This document shows, one piece after another, positions 1 to 10,928 of a stretch of 64,000 bases of DNA (the stretch's first letter is position 1; the number at the start of each line of letters is the position of its first letter). The notes beneath the pieces are model-generated. The model saw only the letters and a program-made list of their open reading frames with translations, ran no database searches and was not told where the DNA came from. The stretch is taken from assembly GCF_963966145.1 (NCBI RefSeq), contig NC_091049.1:12524001-12588000 (forward strand). The letters are read 5' to 3'. The position numbers and the translations under genes were made by a program. The DNA is from Tenebrio molitor. Its lineage: Eukaryota; Arthropoda; Insecta; Coleoptera; Tenebrionidae.

Positions 1-207
1 ATGGATACAACAAAAAAGAAATATTTGCAGACTATTGGAATGCATAGATTTTTTTTTAGATGTTGCCACATTTAGTGTAACGCAGAGGTCCATACCTTCT
101 ACAAAAAAGAAGATACTAACAACTTACTGATAAGTTGTTCCGCGAATTTTGGGGCACGCAGTATATGAAAACCGTTGACAAAACTGCTTACACGTAAATA
201 CGTACAA
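1..207. other. Gene-free start with a shared terminal motif
   Basis: No coding sequence is supported. Positions 133-164 hold TTGTTCCGCGAATTTTGGGG followed by CACGCAGTATA. The same sequence occurs in the opposite orientation at about 3653-3690. It looks like the right end of a mobile element whose body lies left of the window. Only the motif sharing is seen; element identity is inferred. Confidence 0.4.
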
Positions 208-209
208 TA

Positions 210-679
210 TAGGGTTATTCACGAGAGGGGTATTTCTGAATTTTTATTTTGGCGCAACCAACAATACCAATGGCAGTAACTACTAAATCAAATGTATTAT
301 GTATTAGATTTGTGAGAAATGTCAGATTGGCAGATAACCTGTATTTAATCAAAATTCAACAAATAAATTAACAAATTAAGTTAATATAAAAGGTGTTCGA
401 AGTATCTACCCTTGGCTTCTAAACATCCGCAGCGGCGACAGAATTCTTTCCACACTCTCCATAAATGAGGAGCATGTCAGTCTTTTCGTCGTTATTGTAA
501 AAATACATTTTTAGAATTGACAAAGATTTTTTGCTTTAACGTCAAAGAGACAGAACTAAGAGCCATCGTGGATTCAGTTATAATTATTTTCAAAACTTGA
601 AATCAAGACATTGTTGCAATGTGTATAATGGGTTGCGGTAAAAAGAGATTCAAAAATACCCCTCTCGTGAATAAACCTG
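210..679. mobile_element. MITE with 30-bp inverted ends, TA duplication
   Basis: The left end reads TAGGGTTATTCACGAGAGGG and the right end is its near-perfect reverse complement; about 28 of 31 positions agree. TA lies outside both ends (208-209 and 680-681), as expected of Tc1/mariner-type insertion. The 470-bp interior has no coding potential that I recognise. It is probably a non-autonomous derivative moved by a transposase encoded elsewhere. Confidence 0.75.
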
Positions 680-700
680 TATATAAATATTTGTTTTATA

Positions 701-944
701 CAGGGTCATTATAAATTATTGTCCCATCGCAGTAGGCGTTTTTGACGTAATTGAATGTGCCGCAAGCCTTATCTTATAATAACATAAGTGAGACCAGTAT
801 CGTCGATAGGTGGCGCTCGTGGCGGTAGTGGAAATGTGCCTAGTAGTTTATCTAATGTTGCGAGGCTGGCGGCACATCCAAAATTTGTGTGGGTTTTCAA
901 CGCCAACTGCGATGGGACAATCATTGATAATGATAATGACCCTG
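701..944. mobile_element. MITE with CAGGGTCATT ends, TA duplication
   Basis: The left end CAGGGTCATTATAAATTATT matches the inverted right end CAGGGTCATTATCATTATCA, and the match resumes further in at GTCCCATCGCAGT. TA flanks both sides (699-700 and 945-946). The element is 244 bp and encodes nothing recognisable. A truncated copy of the same family lies at about 14652-14731. Confidence 0.75.
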
Positions 945-1792
945 TATATCAATAATTATATAATGAACAGCTTTCAAAATGAATTTTCACATGGCCAAAG
1001 ATAGGTATTTAAGTATTAAGCGGGTGATAAAAAAATAGTGGATATACTTTTACGTAGTAGGCGATTACTTCCATGTATATCTACTATGTTTATGGTCATA
1101 TTTAAATTAAATATGTACATTATTTTCCATAAAACCGATATCAGATATTTTTTGTTAAAATTTCAAAGTAACCACGTTGCCAAATATTCTTGCAACAGAG
1201 ATCCGAATCGAGCAAGAAACTTAATTTCAAATCAATGACAGACAATACTGTTAAGAAAACTGTGAACAGATGTCAATATAAACGTCTCACACAGATAATG
1301 AACAAAAACAATCGAATAGAATAGAAACTTGCATTCATAGAGTTACCATCTATAACAAAATTTTAAAATTTGAATTGTGCAAGGACCAGAACCAAATCAC
1401 GATTGTTTCAAATTCGAATTATGAAAATCTGACATTTTAGTTGGCAGTATTGTGATTTGTCATAATAAATCTAATTTAGATTATAATTGAATTAAACTAA
1501 ATGAATTACGAAATTGACAAGATGAATTTTTAAAATCAAAACGATATATGACAGGACCTAACGCCAATCTAACAAAAAAATATGTGCGCCTGCTGCGTGT
1601 TTAAAACAAGATTTCTGAATTTGTACAATAATAATGTGAAAAAATACAAAAAAATAAAATTCAATAATGATATTTTTAATTTTCTACGATGAAGTAACAC
1701 ATTGCCATAATTAACAGTCGTTCTACTAAGCAAAGTTTAAACAATTCCTCTGTAAAGATCTAAGAGAAGCACGACTCGTCTAAATCTGGGAA
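945..1792. other. AT-rich gap without recognisable gene
   Basis: Only short, compositionally ordinary open frames are present and none shows a protein signature. I see no convincing repeat border here. Confidence 0.5.
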
Positions 1793-1800
1793 TTTATGCC

Positions 1801-2347
1801 GGGCGCACTCGAACTGCGATCCAAATACGGTCAGGTAAAAAGGGTCATAATCTTTCTTACTAATCTCCTCCCGAACTGCAGTCAAGACCTCGAGAGGTAA
1901 AATTTTTGTATCAGTCAACAGCACAGAATCTCACATAATATTTTCTTGTGAAAGTAACATGCAATTTATTTGTAATCAACAAATATTCTTTGTTGATGGA
2001 ACATTTGAGTATCGCCAAAACAGAATTTTATTAACTCTAAGATTGAACACCTTAATATCAAAACATTAGTATGATTATGTTAAATGCGTGTCTCACAAGT
2101 TTTGTAATGGTGGGGGAAGCTAACAGGTACATACCTTTTAGTTATCACCGAAATACTGCCAACAAAAACACTAGATGATCATAGCCAACTCGGTCCTAAA
2201 AAGTTCGTGATTGCCTAATAAATTAAATTTTCTTGACCGCAGTTCGAGCTAAGATTAGAGACGAACAGGTAAGTTAAAATTCTTTGACCGCAATTCAGGT
2301 GTCGGATTATTGGGCTTCTGACCGCTGACTGCAGTTCGGGTGCACCG
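1801..2347. mobile_element. Non-autonomous element with CGAACTGC subterminal repeats
   Basis: The ends are 17-bp inverted repeats, GGGCGCACTCGAACTGC on the left and CGGTGCACCCGAACTGC on the right read inward. They are flanked by a perfect 8-bp direct duplication TTTATGCC (1793-1800 and 2348-2355). The motif GACYGCAGTTCG recurs inside both ends, at about 1870, 2234, 2284 and 2325, in inverted orientation between the two sides. An 8-bp duplication with subterminal repeats is typical of hAT-type elements, but the terminal bases are not the usual hAT ones, so the superfamily is left open. Confidence 0.75.
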
Positions 2348-2355
2348 TTTATGCC

Positions 2356-3470
2356 AAGGAATGGAATTCGATCCTTGTTCAGAAGATATAATCTTTGAAC
2401 ATTTATAACAACTAGTCGTTGTTGTGTTCGCATTTGTGTGGGCGTATCATATATTTTCAACGCCTTTGTGCATACGACCTGTGTTCTGGTTACTTGAGCC
2501 AATTTGGTTCGCTTCTATGATTGTTAATATTCATATCGTTGATCGAATCGCGCAGATCCTCCTCAACGAGAGATCAGCACCCGCCATTAGGCATTTAACA
2601 ACCACCGTAGAAATCGGGTCACTCTCGCACGTGGGTGGCACACCTTTGTCCACCATCTTTTCACTCTGAATGATCACATTCGAGAAAGCTCATCTACCAT
2701 TCCAACTGTATTAACCTATCGTTCATATTTCGTTTAACCAACCAGTGTATCTAGTTTCGTTGTTTTTATGTGTTAAATTCAACTGACCGTTGCGTTAATG
2801 AACCCATGCCGCGTCACATACCTACACCCAACATCCAGGGATCCAACACAAAACAACTTGATTGACGTACAACTTGTAGTATGTGTAGCCTAGCTACGTA
2901 CGACGTAATATGTGTTTATTTCCACCTTCTAAGTAAATGACACTTTATAGGTATTTGTGGTAACTAAGTAAATGGGTAATTACAGGCAGAGCCCTGTAAT
3001 ATTTAACAGGCACGTAGAAGAGACCTGTAATAGTTATTACAAGTCTCATCAAAAAATAAATAATCAAAACTATGTTTATTACAAACACAAACAAATTTAA
3101 CTATCAATTGTTGCAATTACATACGTTAATAATGCATTTTGATCCGTTTCGCAAGTATTTTCATATCGCTCCTGGGATCGAATCAGTAGAGAGCCGCACT
3201 TGCAGCGTTGGTAATTCCGTGATTATTTTCTTGCATTTCAAGAAAATCGCCTTCAAAGTCTTCATCGGGCATTAAAGCCATTCTTTCTTTTCTTTCTTTT
3301 TGCAACAAATTTCACAAAACTTCTGACAGTATTTTTGTTGTTTATCTCAACACCATGACGACGTAGGTATAATTGCCCCACCGCCTTTCATTACAAAATT
3401 TTTATAAACATAAATAACAATTAGAAAACGAAATTTAAAGGTTGAAGGTGGAAATAAAAGTTTGTATGCA
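2356..3470. other. Gap without recognisable gene
   Basis: No domain or element border is convincing. A short hairpin-like stretch at 2985-3050 repeats CCTGTAAT in two places. Open frames up to 81 codons occur but show no signature. A minus-strand reading at about 3150-3290 is rich in acidic residues, but I would not call it a gene. Confidence 0.4.
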
Positions 3471-3582
3471 ACTCGCTTAGCAATTAATCTTTACTGGGCT
3501 TACTGGCTTATGGGACTCGCTCCTTACGTCGCTCGTCCAACAAGTGCCAGCGCGCCCGTAAAGATTAATTTACTAAGCTCGT
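3471..3582. repeat. Hairpin element H1
   Basis: An imperfect palindrome with arms of about 45 nt. The left arm contains ATTAATCTTTAC and a CTGGC block; the right arm contains TGCCAG and GTAAAGATTAAT. The loop is rich in CGCTC. It is one of several structurally similar hairpins in this window. Confidence 0.7.
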
Positions 3583-3652
3583 CACATAAATAACTATTAT
3601 CGTTCACTTCACTTCATTTCGTTCACTTTTAAAATGATAAGTGTAATAAATT

Positions 3653-4090
3653 TATACTGGGTGCCCCAAAATTCGCGGAACAACTCAATGGGGTAATATC
3701 ACGGATAGCGCCAAAAGATCGGCCAACCCTTTGGGAATTCAACTAAAAAATAATCAATTATTTATTTCCAATGGTTCAGGAGTTACACATTTTTTAATGA
3801 AGCCCTGCAACCTTCATTTTTTGCGAAAAAGATTACATAGGTCAAAAACGATGACAGATAAGTGTTGACAAAAGGACTTTCTAAACTGAAAATTTAACGT
3901 AGAATCCAAATATGAAATCAAAATGGGGCCTGTTCATTTAAAAAAACAAAGATAGCATCGAGTTCCGGTATTTCCGGAAGTGTCGCCATTTTGAAAATAT
4001 TTTATTTGAACTTGGAGCAGTCGATTATAGTCGGCTACCAATATTCATATTAATACGATTTTGAGAAATCAGAAAGTTTCTAACGAACGG
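3653..4090 (+). other. Left end of an unclassified element
   Basis: The sequence after TATACTGGG at 3653 contains TGCCCCAAAATTCGCGGAAC, the inverted form of the motif at 137-160. No matching right end is visible to the right and no protein is encoded. It is read as one terminus of an element whose other end is lost. The right limit is arbitrary. Confidence 0.35.
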
Positions 4091-4251
4091 GCTACGTGAA
4101 TCAGGCTGATTCAGTCTGTATAGTACATACAATTAATAGACACTTACAATCATATAAAAACCTCACTTGTCTTGATAAAATTCTGGAAACAAATAATAAT
4201 TTTAGAAATCAAGAGGTATACCAATTTTTACAGCATTTAGATCGTGGTGGT

Positions 4252-4860
4252 TTCTCCACGACCGTTAGTGAATGTACTTAATAATTCCGAAATCATTTTT
4301 AATAATAGAAAGCAAAAATTCTCACTCTTGAGATTGGAATATTTATTCTGAAACACTTGCTTCTGATGTACGAGTATTTTGTATGTATTTTCATTCCATA
4401 CAAGTAACTGAATGAATATTCCATAATTATGTTCAACGAAATACATATATTGCCATGGATTTCAAAACTGTCAGTGTCAGATATCAGTGCGACGTCCTAA
4501 TTGTTTTGTGACAAGTTTTGATTGAAATAAATAAAAATTGTTCAGATTTCATTGTTTTTGATTCATACTTTCTGGTCGTGGAGAAAATACAATCTGTTAC
4601 TCGGTTAGAGTGAAAATTCGATCTACTTGTGGTTCCTCACGCTCGCTAGCACTCGCGCTCGGAATCTTCCACTCGTAGATCGAATTTTCATTCTAACCTC
4701 GTTACAGAATATACTATTCTCCACGACCGTTAGTGAATGTAATAATTCCGAAATCATTTTTAATAGTAGAAAGTAAAAATTCTCATTCTTGGGATTATAT
4801 TTATTGTGAAACACTTGCTTCTTATGTATTTTGCATATATTTTCATTTTAAAGTGTTAAT
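4252..4860. repeat. Direct repeat pair around hairpin H2
   Basis: About 140 bp at 4252-4395 is repeated at 4719-4860 with high similarity; both start CTCCACGACCGTTAGTGAAT and run through an AATTCCGAAATCATTTTTAA block. Between them, 4574-4728 forms a hairpin with arms of about 65 nt. The left arm contains GGTCGTGGAGAA and GATCTAC, the right arm GTAGATCGAATTTTCATTCT and TTCTCCACGACC. The left repeat looks like a truncated relic of the same hairpin family. Confidence 0.7.
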
Positions 4861-5824
4861 CAGTAATAGATTTGAAAATTTGTTTTAATATTGTAAATGC
4901 CAACGATCTGTTTTAAAGAATCTGTCGGTTGAAATGCTTCACTACAAAGACATTACTATTTACGAGACATGTGAAGAATGTGGAGGTAGCATATCGGTTT
5001 TGGTTGTATTTCAAAATTTTGTAATATACTCTTAAATAATTATTTAAAAATTAACCAAAATAAAATTGCCAGCAAAGAAGTAAAACATAGGAAAGTTAAG
5101 AAACTATCCTGTAAGTAAGTGTCACTGTGATTGATTGTTATTTTCTTATTGTCGATTATTGTTTGTTTTTTCGTTAATATATTGTCAAAAAATTTAAACA
5201 CCCAACGTCTGAAGGAAAAATAAACACTTGTTTTCATTATCCGATTATTACTTTAGTTTCCGGACAATAGGTATATTGCTTAAGTTATTAACAATCTGTA
5301 ACGTCAGACGACTTAGATGGAATTGTACGTGCCACATTAATTATTGAACATAGTATGTAGAAAAAAAAATTACATATATTATCATATTATTGTGCATTTT
5401 ATATTAAATATAATGAAAGCACAGCGCTAAAACTTTACACGTATGTGGTACCTGCGAACGCAGACCACAAGTCCGACTACAGTTGTGACGTCATTACAGC
5501 TGGGTTCCGGCTTGTTATATCGTACGGCTTCGCCTATGATCGTATTCTACAGTAGGATGAATGTGGCAGCAATAAATTATTTTATTGTTTTCAACTGTCA
5601 TAAATTATCATTTTTCTCCTTTGTAAACTGCCTCGTAACTGCCCTAAAGCAAAATGAGTAGCTAACGAACCGAACAAAGCAAAAAATGAAATCAACGTAG
5701 AGATTCAGCAACTTGATACAATCTTCTACCAATATGACTGCAGCAAGTGTTGCTGTTTCTCATGACATTGCAAAGCATGACAGATCAACAAATTAACGAA
5801 ATAAGATAAATGCTGGAAATGACT
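4861..5824. other. AT-rich gap without recognisable gene
   Basis: Nothing identifiable was found on either strand. Open frames at 5040-5237 (minus) and 5443-5661 (plus) have no signature and are probably chance. Confidence 0.45.
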
Positions 5825-6097
5825 AAAGGTGGATTCATGCAAGCTCACATCAAACATTAAACACTAAGCATTACATTAATGTTTAAACATTAAGAAACAG
5901 TACAATAAGAAGGCGTTCATGCATGAAAGCAAGTTCTTAAATTGGTGGATGTACGCATGCGCAAACAACGCAGCTGATGTTTGTTTACATTACAAATTAG
6001 ATAGTAGATAGTGGGTAGTTTTAGTTTGTGGTTTACAGTTTTCAACCTATAATATGCCTCGATAATATTGTTATTATCAGTGACTAAAGTAGTAACA

Positions 6098-6226
6098 GCA
6101 TTAGAAAGACAAAAAAGGCGATTTGCTGTGAGACCGTTTAATAAACTACGATCAAAATATGTGAAATTTGAAAAAATGTTTAAATATATTCTAACGGTCC
6201 GAATAGGTTCGATAAATTAAGGATTT
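6098..6226 (+). pseudogene. PIF/Harbinger transposase N-terminal fragment
   Basis: The plus-strand reading contains RRFAVRPFNKLR followed by KYVKFEKMF. This matches the N-terminal pattern of PIF/Harbinger (DDE_4) transposases, in which an RR-W/F-V-RP block precedes a short helix and an RM motif. It stops after about 40 codons. The C-terminal half of a similar transposase lies on the same strand at 7815-8471, so the two may be pieces of one element separated by later insertions. A possible left end is AAGGTGGATTCATGCAAGC at 5825. The identification rests on a short match and is tentative. Confidence 0.4.
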
Positions 6227-6358
6227 TAATTTTAAAATAATTTCAAGGAAATATTTTAAATGTCGTTTTTTTTCAAACGTCCGTAAATTATAACATTATC
6301 CTGCTGCAATGATAATGCTAAAGTGTCACTTCATTGTCATGGCATCTAACGAGCTGAC

Positions 6359-6428
6359 GAGCGGCAGATAAAGTTATTATCTCCGCTGAGGGCATCCGTG
6401 AAGTTATTATCTCCGCTGATGAGCGGCA
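6359..6428. repeat. Short tandem repeat, about 30 bp unit
   Basis: AAGTTATTATCTCCGCTGA occurs twice (about 6371 and 6401), flanked on both sides by GAGCGGCAG. No function is apparent. Confidence 0.7.
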
Positions 6429-6515
6429 GTAAAATAAACTAGCTAAACCATTTGAAATTCCTACCTGGTTTTTTAACATGTCTTAAATAATTTGTTATGA
6501 AGGTTTGAAGAAAAA

Positions 6516-6651
6516 ATAGTATATGTTATTCGGAGCAAAAATGGTTTTATGTGCTTTAGCTGGTTTGTCTGCCTCACTGCGTTCGGCAGCCAATCTACCA
6601 GCCGCAGCATATAAAACTTAATTGTTGCTCCTCATAACATAATATACTATT
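6516..6651. repeat. Hairpin element H3
   Basis: An imperfect palindrome with arms of about 60 nt. The left arm has TAGTATATGTTATTCGGAGC, the right arm TTGCTCCTCATAACATAATA followed by TACTA. Inner pairs include GTTTTAT with ATAAAAC and GCTGGT with ACCAGC. The loop carries CACTGCGTTCGG. The layout matches the other hairpins in the window. Confidence 0.75.
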
Positions 6652-7149
6652 ATTTGCGACGGAAATGCTGGTCAGTTGTAAATTTTATTGATCTTTGTCG
6701 GCAAGAGTGGTACCACATTCCTCAAGTGAAATCTGCCAACCTTTCTTTGAAAATTCAGGTACGCGCCCGGTCCGAACACAACACAAAGATAACAATTTTC
6801 ATGGAAAAAGAAACATTGCAAAATTTACTCGTTCGACAAATTGGGGAGTCTAGTTAAAATCACGGGATAATTGAATTAATGAATTTGATTTGCACTTTTA
6901 GTTAGAAAAGTAACAAAGCAAAGTAGAAAGGGAGTCGGTGGAAAACAGAGACAACAGGGTAACGGTAAAACCAGGTAGTCGTAGAAATCACAGGTGTGAG
7001 TGAGATAGAAGATAGAATTAATTATTAATTACAACAGTTTTGGGGAATCAAACAAATGTAGAACAATTTTTAGAAGTAGCAGATCAACGGAATTTAGTTG
7101 CATGACATGACACTTACGTAGCAGCGTTTCAAGCCCAATTTAGGTTTTA

Positions 7150-7350
7150 AAATATTGTTAGTTTGTTTCATTTTAATTCTGTTTGTTTCATTTTAATTCT
7201 CCTTAATTCTTGGTGCTGATTTTTATTATTGTATAGAGTCAGTAATTCAGTGTTCCTGTTTAATTCTGTTTGTTCCGTTTTTAATTGTGTTTGTTTCTTG
7301 ATGTTGAGGTTTATTATTGTATAGAGTCAGTAATTTAGTGTTCTTTTTCA
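7150..7350. repeat. Tandem repeats in AT-rich spacer
   Basis: Two nested periodicities are visible. GTTTGTTTCATTTTAATTCT is repeated back to back at about 7160-7200. A longer unit of about 86 bp containing TATTGTATAGAGTCAGTAAT recurs at about 7227 and 7314. The stretch separates the two Harbinger pieces and encodes nothing recognisable. Confidence 0.7.
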
Positions 7351-7814
7351 GAGTTCTAATTCAACAACAAACTATGAACATTCGGTCTTGTCGTAACAAA
7401 AGTCTAAATTTAAACATTTAAAATAATGGTCGAAAACGGAAACTGTAATTTCAAAAGTTCTAGAGATATCGAAAAGGTGTCGCGATCGGCATAAAGTAGA
7501 ACCGAGCTGATTGGTCACTTTGATCAAGTAGGGGTTGCGAAAGTGGGGTGCCTCAGAAATGATAAAACCGAATGCGGGACGGGAAACAAGGCTTTTTTGA
7601 TTCACTCGGGTTTTGATCTCCAGTAGCCGCAGGTACGTTCGGTACCTCCAGCAGCCATTTTGTGACCACGTGCTTTACAATTACAAGGTAAATTATTTCT
7701 CTAATTCTTGTACATTATTTGTAGTCGCGATTTAATTAGTCAAACAGCATTTAGTTCTTTATCGTTCTAATGTAAAGATTATATCATTTTCCTTGAGCAT
7801 TTGACGACCACGTG

Positions 7815-8471
7815 ACACTTTACTTGAATGTCAAGAAAGTGACGGCCAAAATGCCAGTCATGACAGTTATGTGTTTCGGGAATCACAATTTGGAAAAGCA
7901 CTGTTTAGCAAAGAATTACCAATTCCATCACCACAAATGTTAACTGGTATTGACCACCAGCTACCGTTCTTTCTGGTTGCAGACTCAGCTTTCCGATTGT
8001 CAGAAAATATTATGCGCCCTTATCCAGGAGATACTCTATCAGAAAAAAAAAAATTTCGCCTATCCCTCGCACGCCATACAATTGAAAATACCTTTGGTAT
8101 TTTGACACAAAGATGGCGAATTTTAAGAAAACCTATTGTAGCCAATATAGATATGTGTGAAGTGATTGAGAAAGCAACAGTTGCCCTACATAACTTTCTA
8201 AAAACAAAACATACAGACATGCCAGTGCACCAAATAAGATACCTACTGCCGTCAAGGCTATGTTGATTATGAAGATGACAATGGAGAATTAGTTCTGGGC
8301 CAATGGAGAACAGGAGGCACACCACTGCAGTCTGTAAATCGACTTGGCTCTAATAATGCCAGCAGGATGATACAGAGCAATAGGGATGCATTAGCAAATT
8401 ATTTTTTAACACCCAGTGGTTCAGTGTCATTGCAATTACATCAAATTTTGATTGGTTCTGTGCCAGATTAA
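7815..8471 (+). pseudogene. PIF/Harbinger transposase, C-terminal half
   Basis: The reading starts around SDGQNASHDSYVFRES and continues through the last catalytic part of a DDE_4 nuclease: LVADSAF (catalytic Asp), MRPYPGD, then RHTIENTFGILTQRWRILR, where E is the likely third acidic residue, and ALHNFLK. A +1 shift near 8256 is needed to continue to the natural end IGSVPD and the stop at 8469-8471. The first catalytic Asp and the N-terminal half are missing, so this is about half of a usual 350-400 residue transposase. The superfamily assignment is firm; its link with the fragment at 6098 is inference. Confidence 0.8.
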
Positions 8472-9090
8472 TCAAACATTGTTTGACAATTTTATAGATA
8501 TTTTTTGTAAAGATTTGTTTAGTTTGTTGTGTAGGTGAATGAAAACCATGTATGTATTAATGAATGCAAGTTCTTTTATTTCATCAAGCATACAAAACAT
8601 TCAACATAAAGCACATTGCGTTAGTTTAGAGAAAAGTAATATAGGGTAATGTGAGGTAATATGAACATATCAGGTAATATGAGCACCGTGCTAAATTATT
8701 GTTATTTTAATACCAGCAGTGATATCTGTACCTATTCAAGTGAATCTATGTTACTATTGTACTACAGAATCCGTTCATGATACTTCTCTGCTCAGTAAAT
8801 GTCTACAGACTTAAAAGTGTATGATGCCTCATCAAAGTGCTAGTTTCTTAATTATTTCAGGACGCAGTAATAAGGTTGTGGTTCGAACAATTTTGGATTT
8901 TTCTGTTATTATTTTTGTACATTATAAACACTGCATATTGTCGAGTTAAAACATAAAGGTGAGTTCATTTTCAAAACGTTTTTTTTTGTTGTTGTCATTC
9001 CTTTGCGGATAATATGAGCATGGGGTGCTCATATATCCCAACGAGTATTGTTTATTTATTATAACTATGATTTTAGTTACCTACTACAAC

Positions 9091-10908
9091 ATGCCAAGAA
9101 TAGAACAGAAGAAGAAGGGTATAAGATCCAACTGGTCTGAAAATAACATGAAATCTGCTATCAAACTAGTCTTGGAGCAGAGTCTTCGAAAAAAGGGCAG
9201 CTAAAGATTGCGGTGTACCGCGTCAAACTTTAAGACGCTACTTGGCGAAAGCAAGATCTGGCGTTCAATTTACCCTAAAGAAAAACTAGGAAAAAAGGCT
9301 GTCCTAACAGCGGAACAAGAAAAACAATTAGTTCACGTGTTGCTTGACATGGAAAGAAGATTATTTGGCGTGAGTGTAAAAGACGTAAAACGATACGTTT
9401 TCAAGTTCTGTGAACAAAATGGCATTTTTTCTCCTTTCAATCAACAACGAAGTGAAGCTGGTAGGGACTGGTTGCAAGATTTCCTAAAAAGAAATCCTGA
9501 ATTGTCAATAAGAAAACCAGAAGCGACATCTATGCAGAGAGCTATTGGATTCAACAAATCTAAAGTTGAAATATTTTTTCGTAATCTAAAGAAGCTTCTT
9601 TACCATGAAAACGGAACATAGAGAATACCACCAGAGAACATTTTTAACGTCGATGAGTCAGGATATACAAGTGTTCACAAACCTGGGAAAATATTTGCCA
9701 GGAAAGGGAAAAAATCAGTAGGTGCCCTTACGAGCGCAGAAAAAGGGAAAACAATCACTGTGGTGTGTTGTATCAGCGCAGTTGAGCAATTTGTCTCACC
9801 CATGTTCACTTTTCCAAGGGTAAGAATGCGCCCTGATCTTCTCGACAAAGGCCCCTCTGGCGCAGTCGGTGGTGCAAGCCCTTCTGGTTGGATCAATGAA
9901 GAACTCTTTGAAAAATGGTTCGACCACTTTTTAAAAACAGTCAGAAAAATTTGTCAGTGGTATCAAAAACCAGAGAAAACAATGTAGTGCTTTTATCACT
10001 ACCCTCTCATTGCACGCATAAATTACAGCCACTTGATGTGGCTGTGTTTAAAAGCATAAATACATTTTACGATCAAGAGGTTTCGACCTGGCTAACCCAG
10101 CATCCTGGAAGAATTGTAACAGAAAAAGAGATTCCATAATTATTCAAGAATGCTTATGGTAAGGGAGTACCATAAAAAATGCTGTGTCCGGGTTTAAGAA
10201 ATCTGGATTTTTGCCATTCAATCCAGAGATCTTTACAGAAGAAGATTTTATTGCTTCTGAATTGAACGAGCTTCCTATAGTATCAGATGTTCTGCATCAT
10301 TCTCTTGCAGAAACAAGTATTCCTCTTGATCTTGGATCTAGAGAACTTAATTTTCAAGCAACTGAAGTAGAAAAATCGGAAACAGTTACCGCTTCGACGA
10401 GTTTCCATGTTGACGACATTCAAAAGGCTCCTATGAGTCTATAAAAAATATTTACCTTATAGACCACAGCACCCCTGAAAAATTGAAAGATCCTTCTGAA
10501 AATAATGAACTGACAATGACATCCAAAAGTATTGACCTGAGTTTCCAAGATTTGATTCCTGTCCCTGTTACAAAGAGGACCAAAGAAGGTACTACACGTA
10601 AAAGGAAGGTTACTCATTCTAGTGTTCTTACGGATAGTCCTTACAAAAATGAGTTAGAAGCTTCTGCTGATAAAAAGAAAGGAAAGTCAGTACCCATAAA
10701 AGGTTTAGTCCCCAAAACTAAAACAAAGTCCATAACAGAAGAAGATGCTGAGTGTGTTTTTTGCGGAGAATTATATTCGGAAACAGGTGGCCACTGGATC
10801 CGTTGTATATCTTGTCAAAAGTGGGCACATGAGGACTGTGCTGGTACAACAAAGAAATGTAAAGTTTACATTTGTGAGGTTATATGGAACGCAAGAAAAA
10901 AAAAATAA
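9091..10908 (+). pseudogene. Pogo-like DDE_1 transposase with C-terminal zinc finger, broken
   Basis: From ATG 9091 the reading gives a psq/CENP-B type helix-turn-helix region (NWSENNMKSAIKLV), a CENP-B-like DNA-binding part ending ELSIRKPEATSM, the first catalytic region NVDESGY, and the region HCTHKLQPLDVAVF. It ends in a Cys-rich finger at 10748-10840 (ECVFCGELY ... WIRCISCQKWAHEDCAG). Stops occur at about 9200, 9619 and 9985. The segment that should hold the second catalytic Asp (ILDxHxSH in relatives here) is missing before NNVVLLSLP. The PHD-like finger may recognise chromatin or DNA; that is inference. Confidence 0.85.
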
Positions 10909-10928
10909 AAAAAAAACGGTGTGCATTA

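Noticed and set aside
4096..4446. Short open frames on both strands
   Set aside because: They overlap the direct repeat pair and hairpin, have no domain and are explained by chance.
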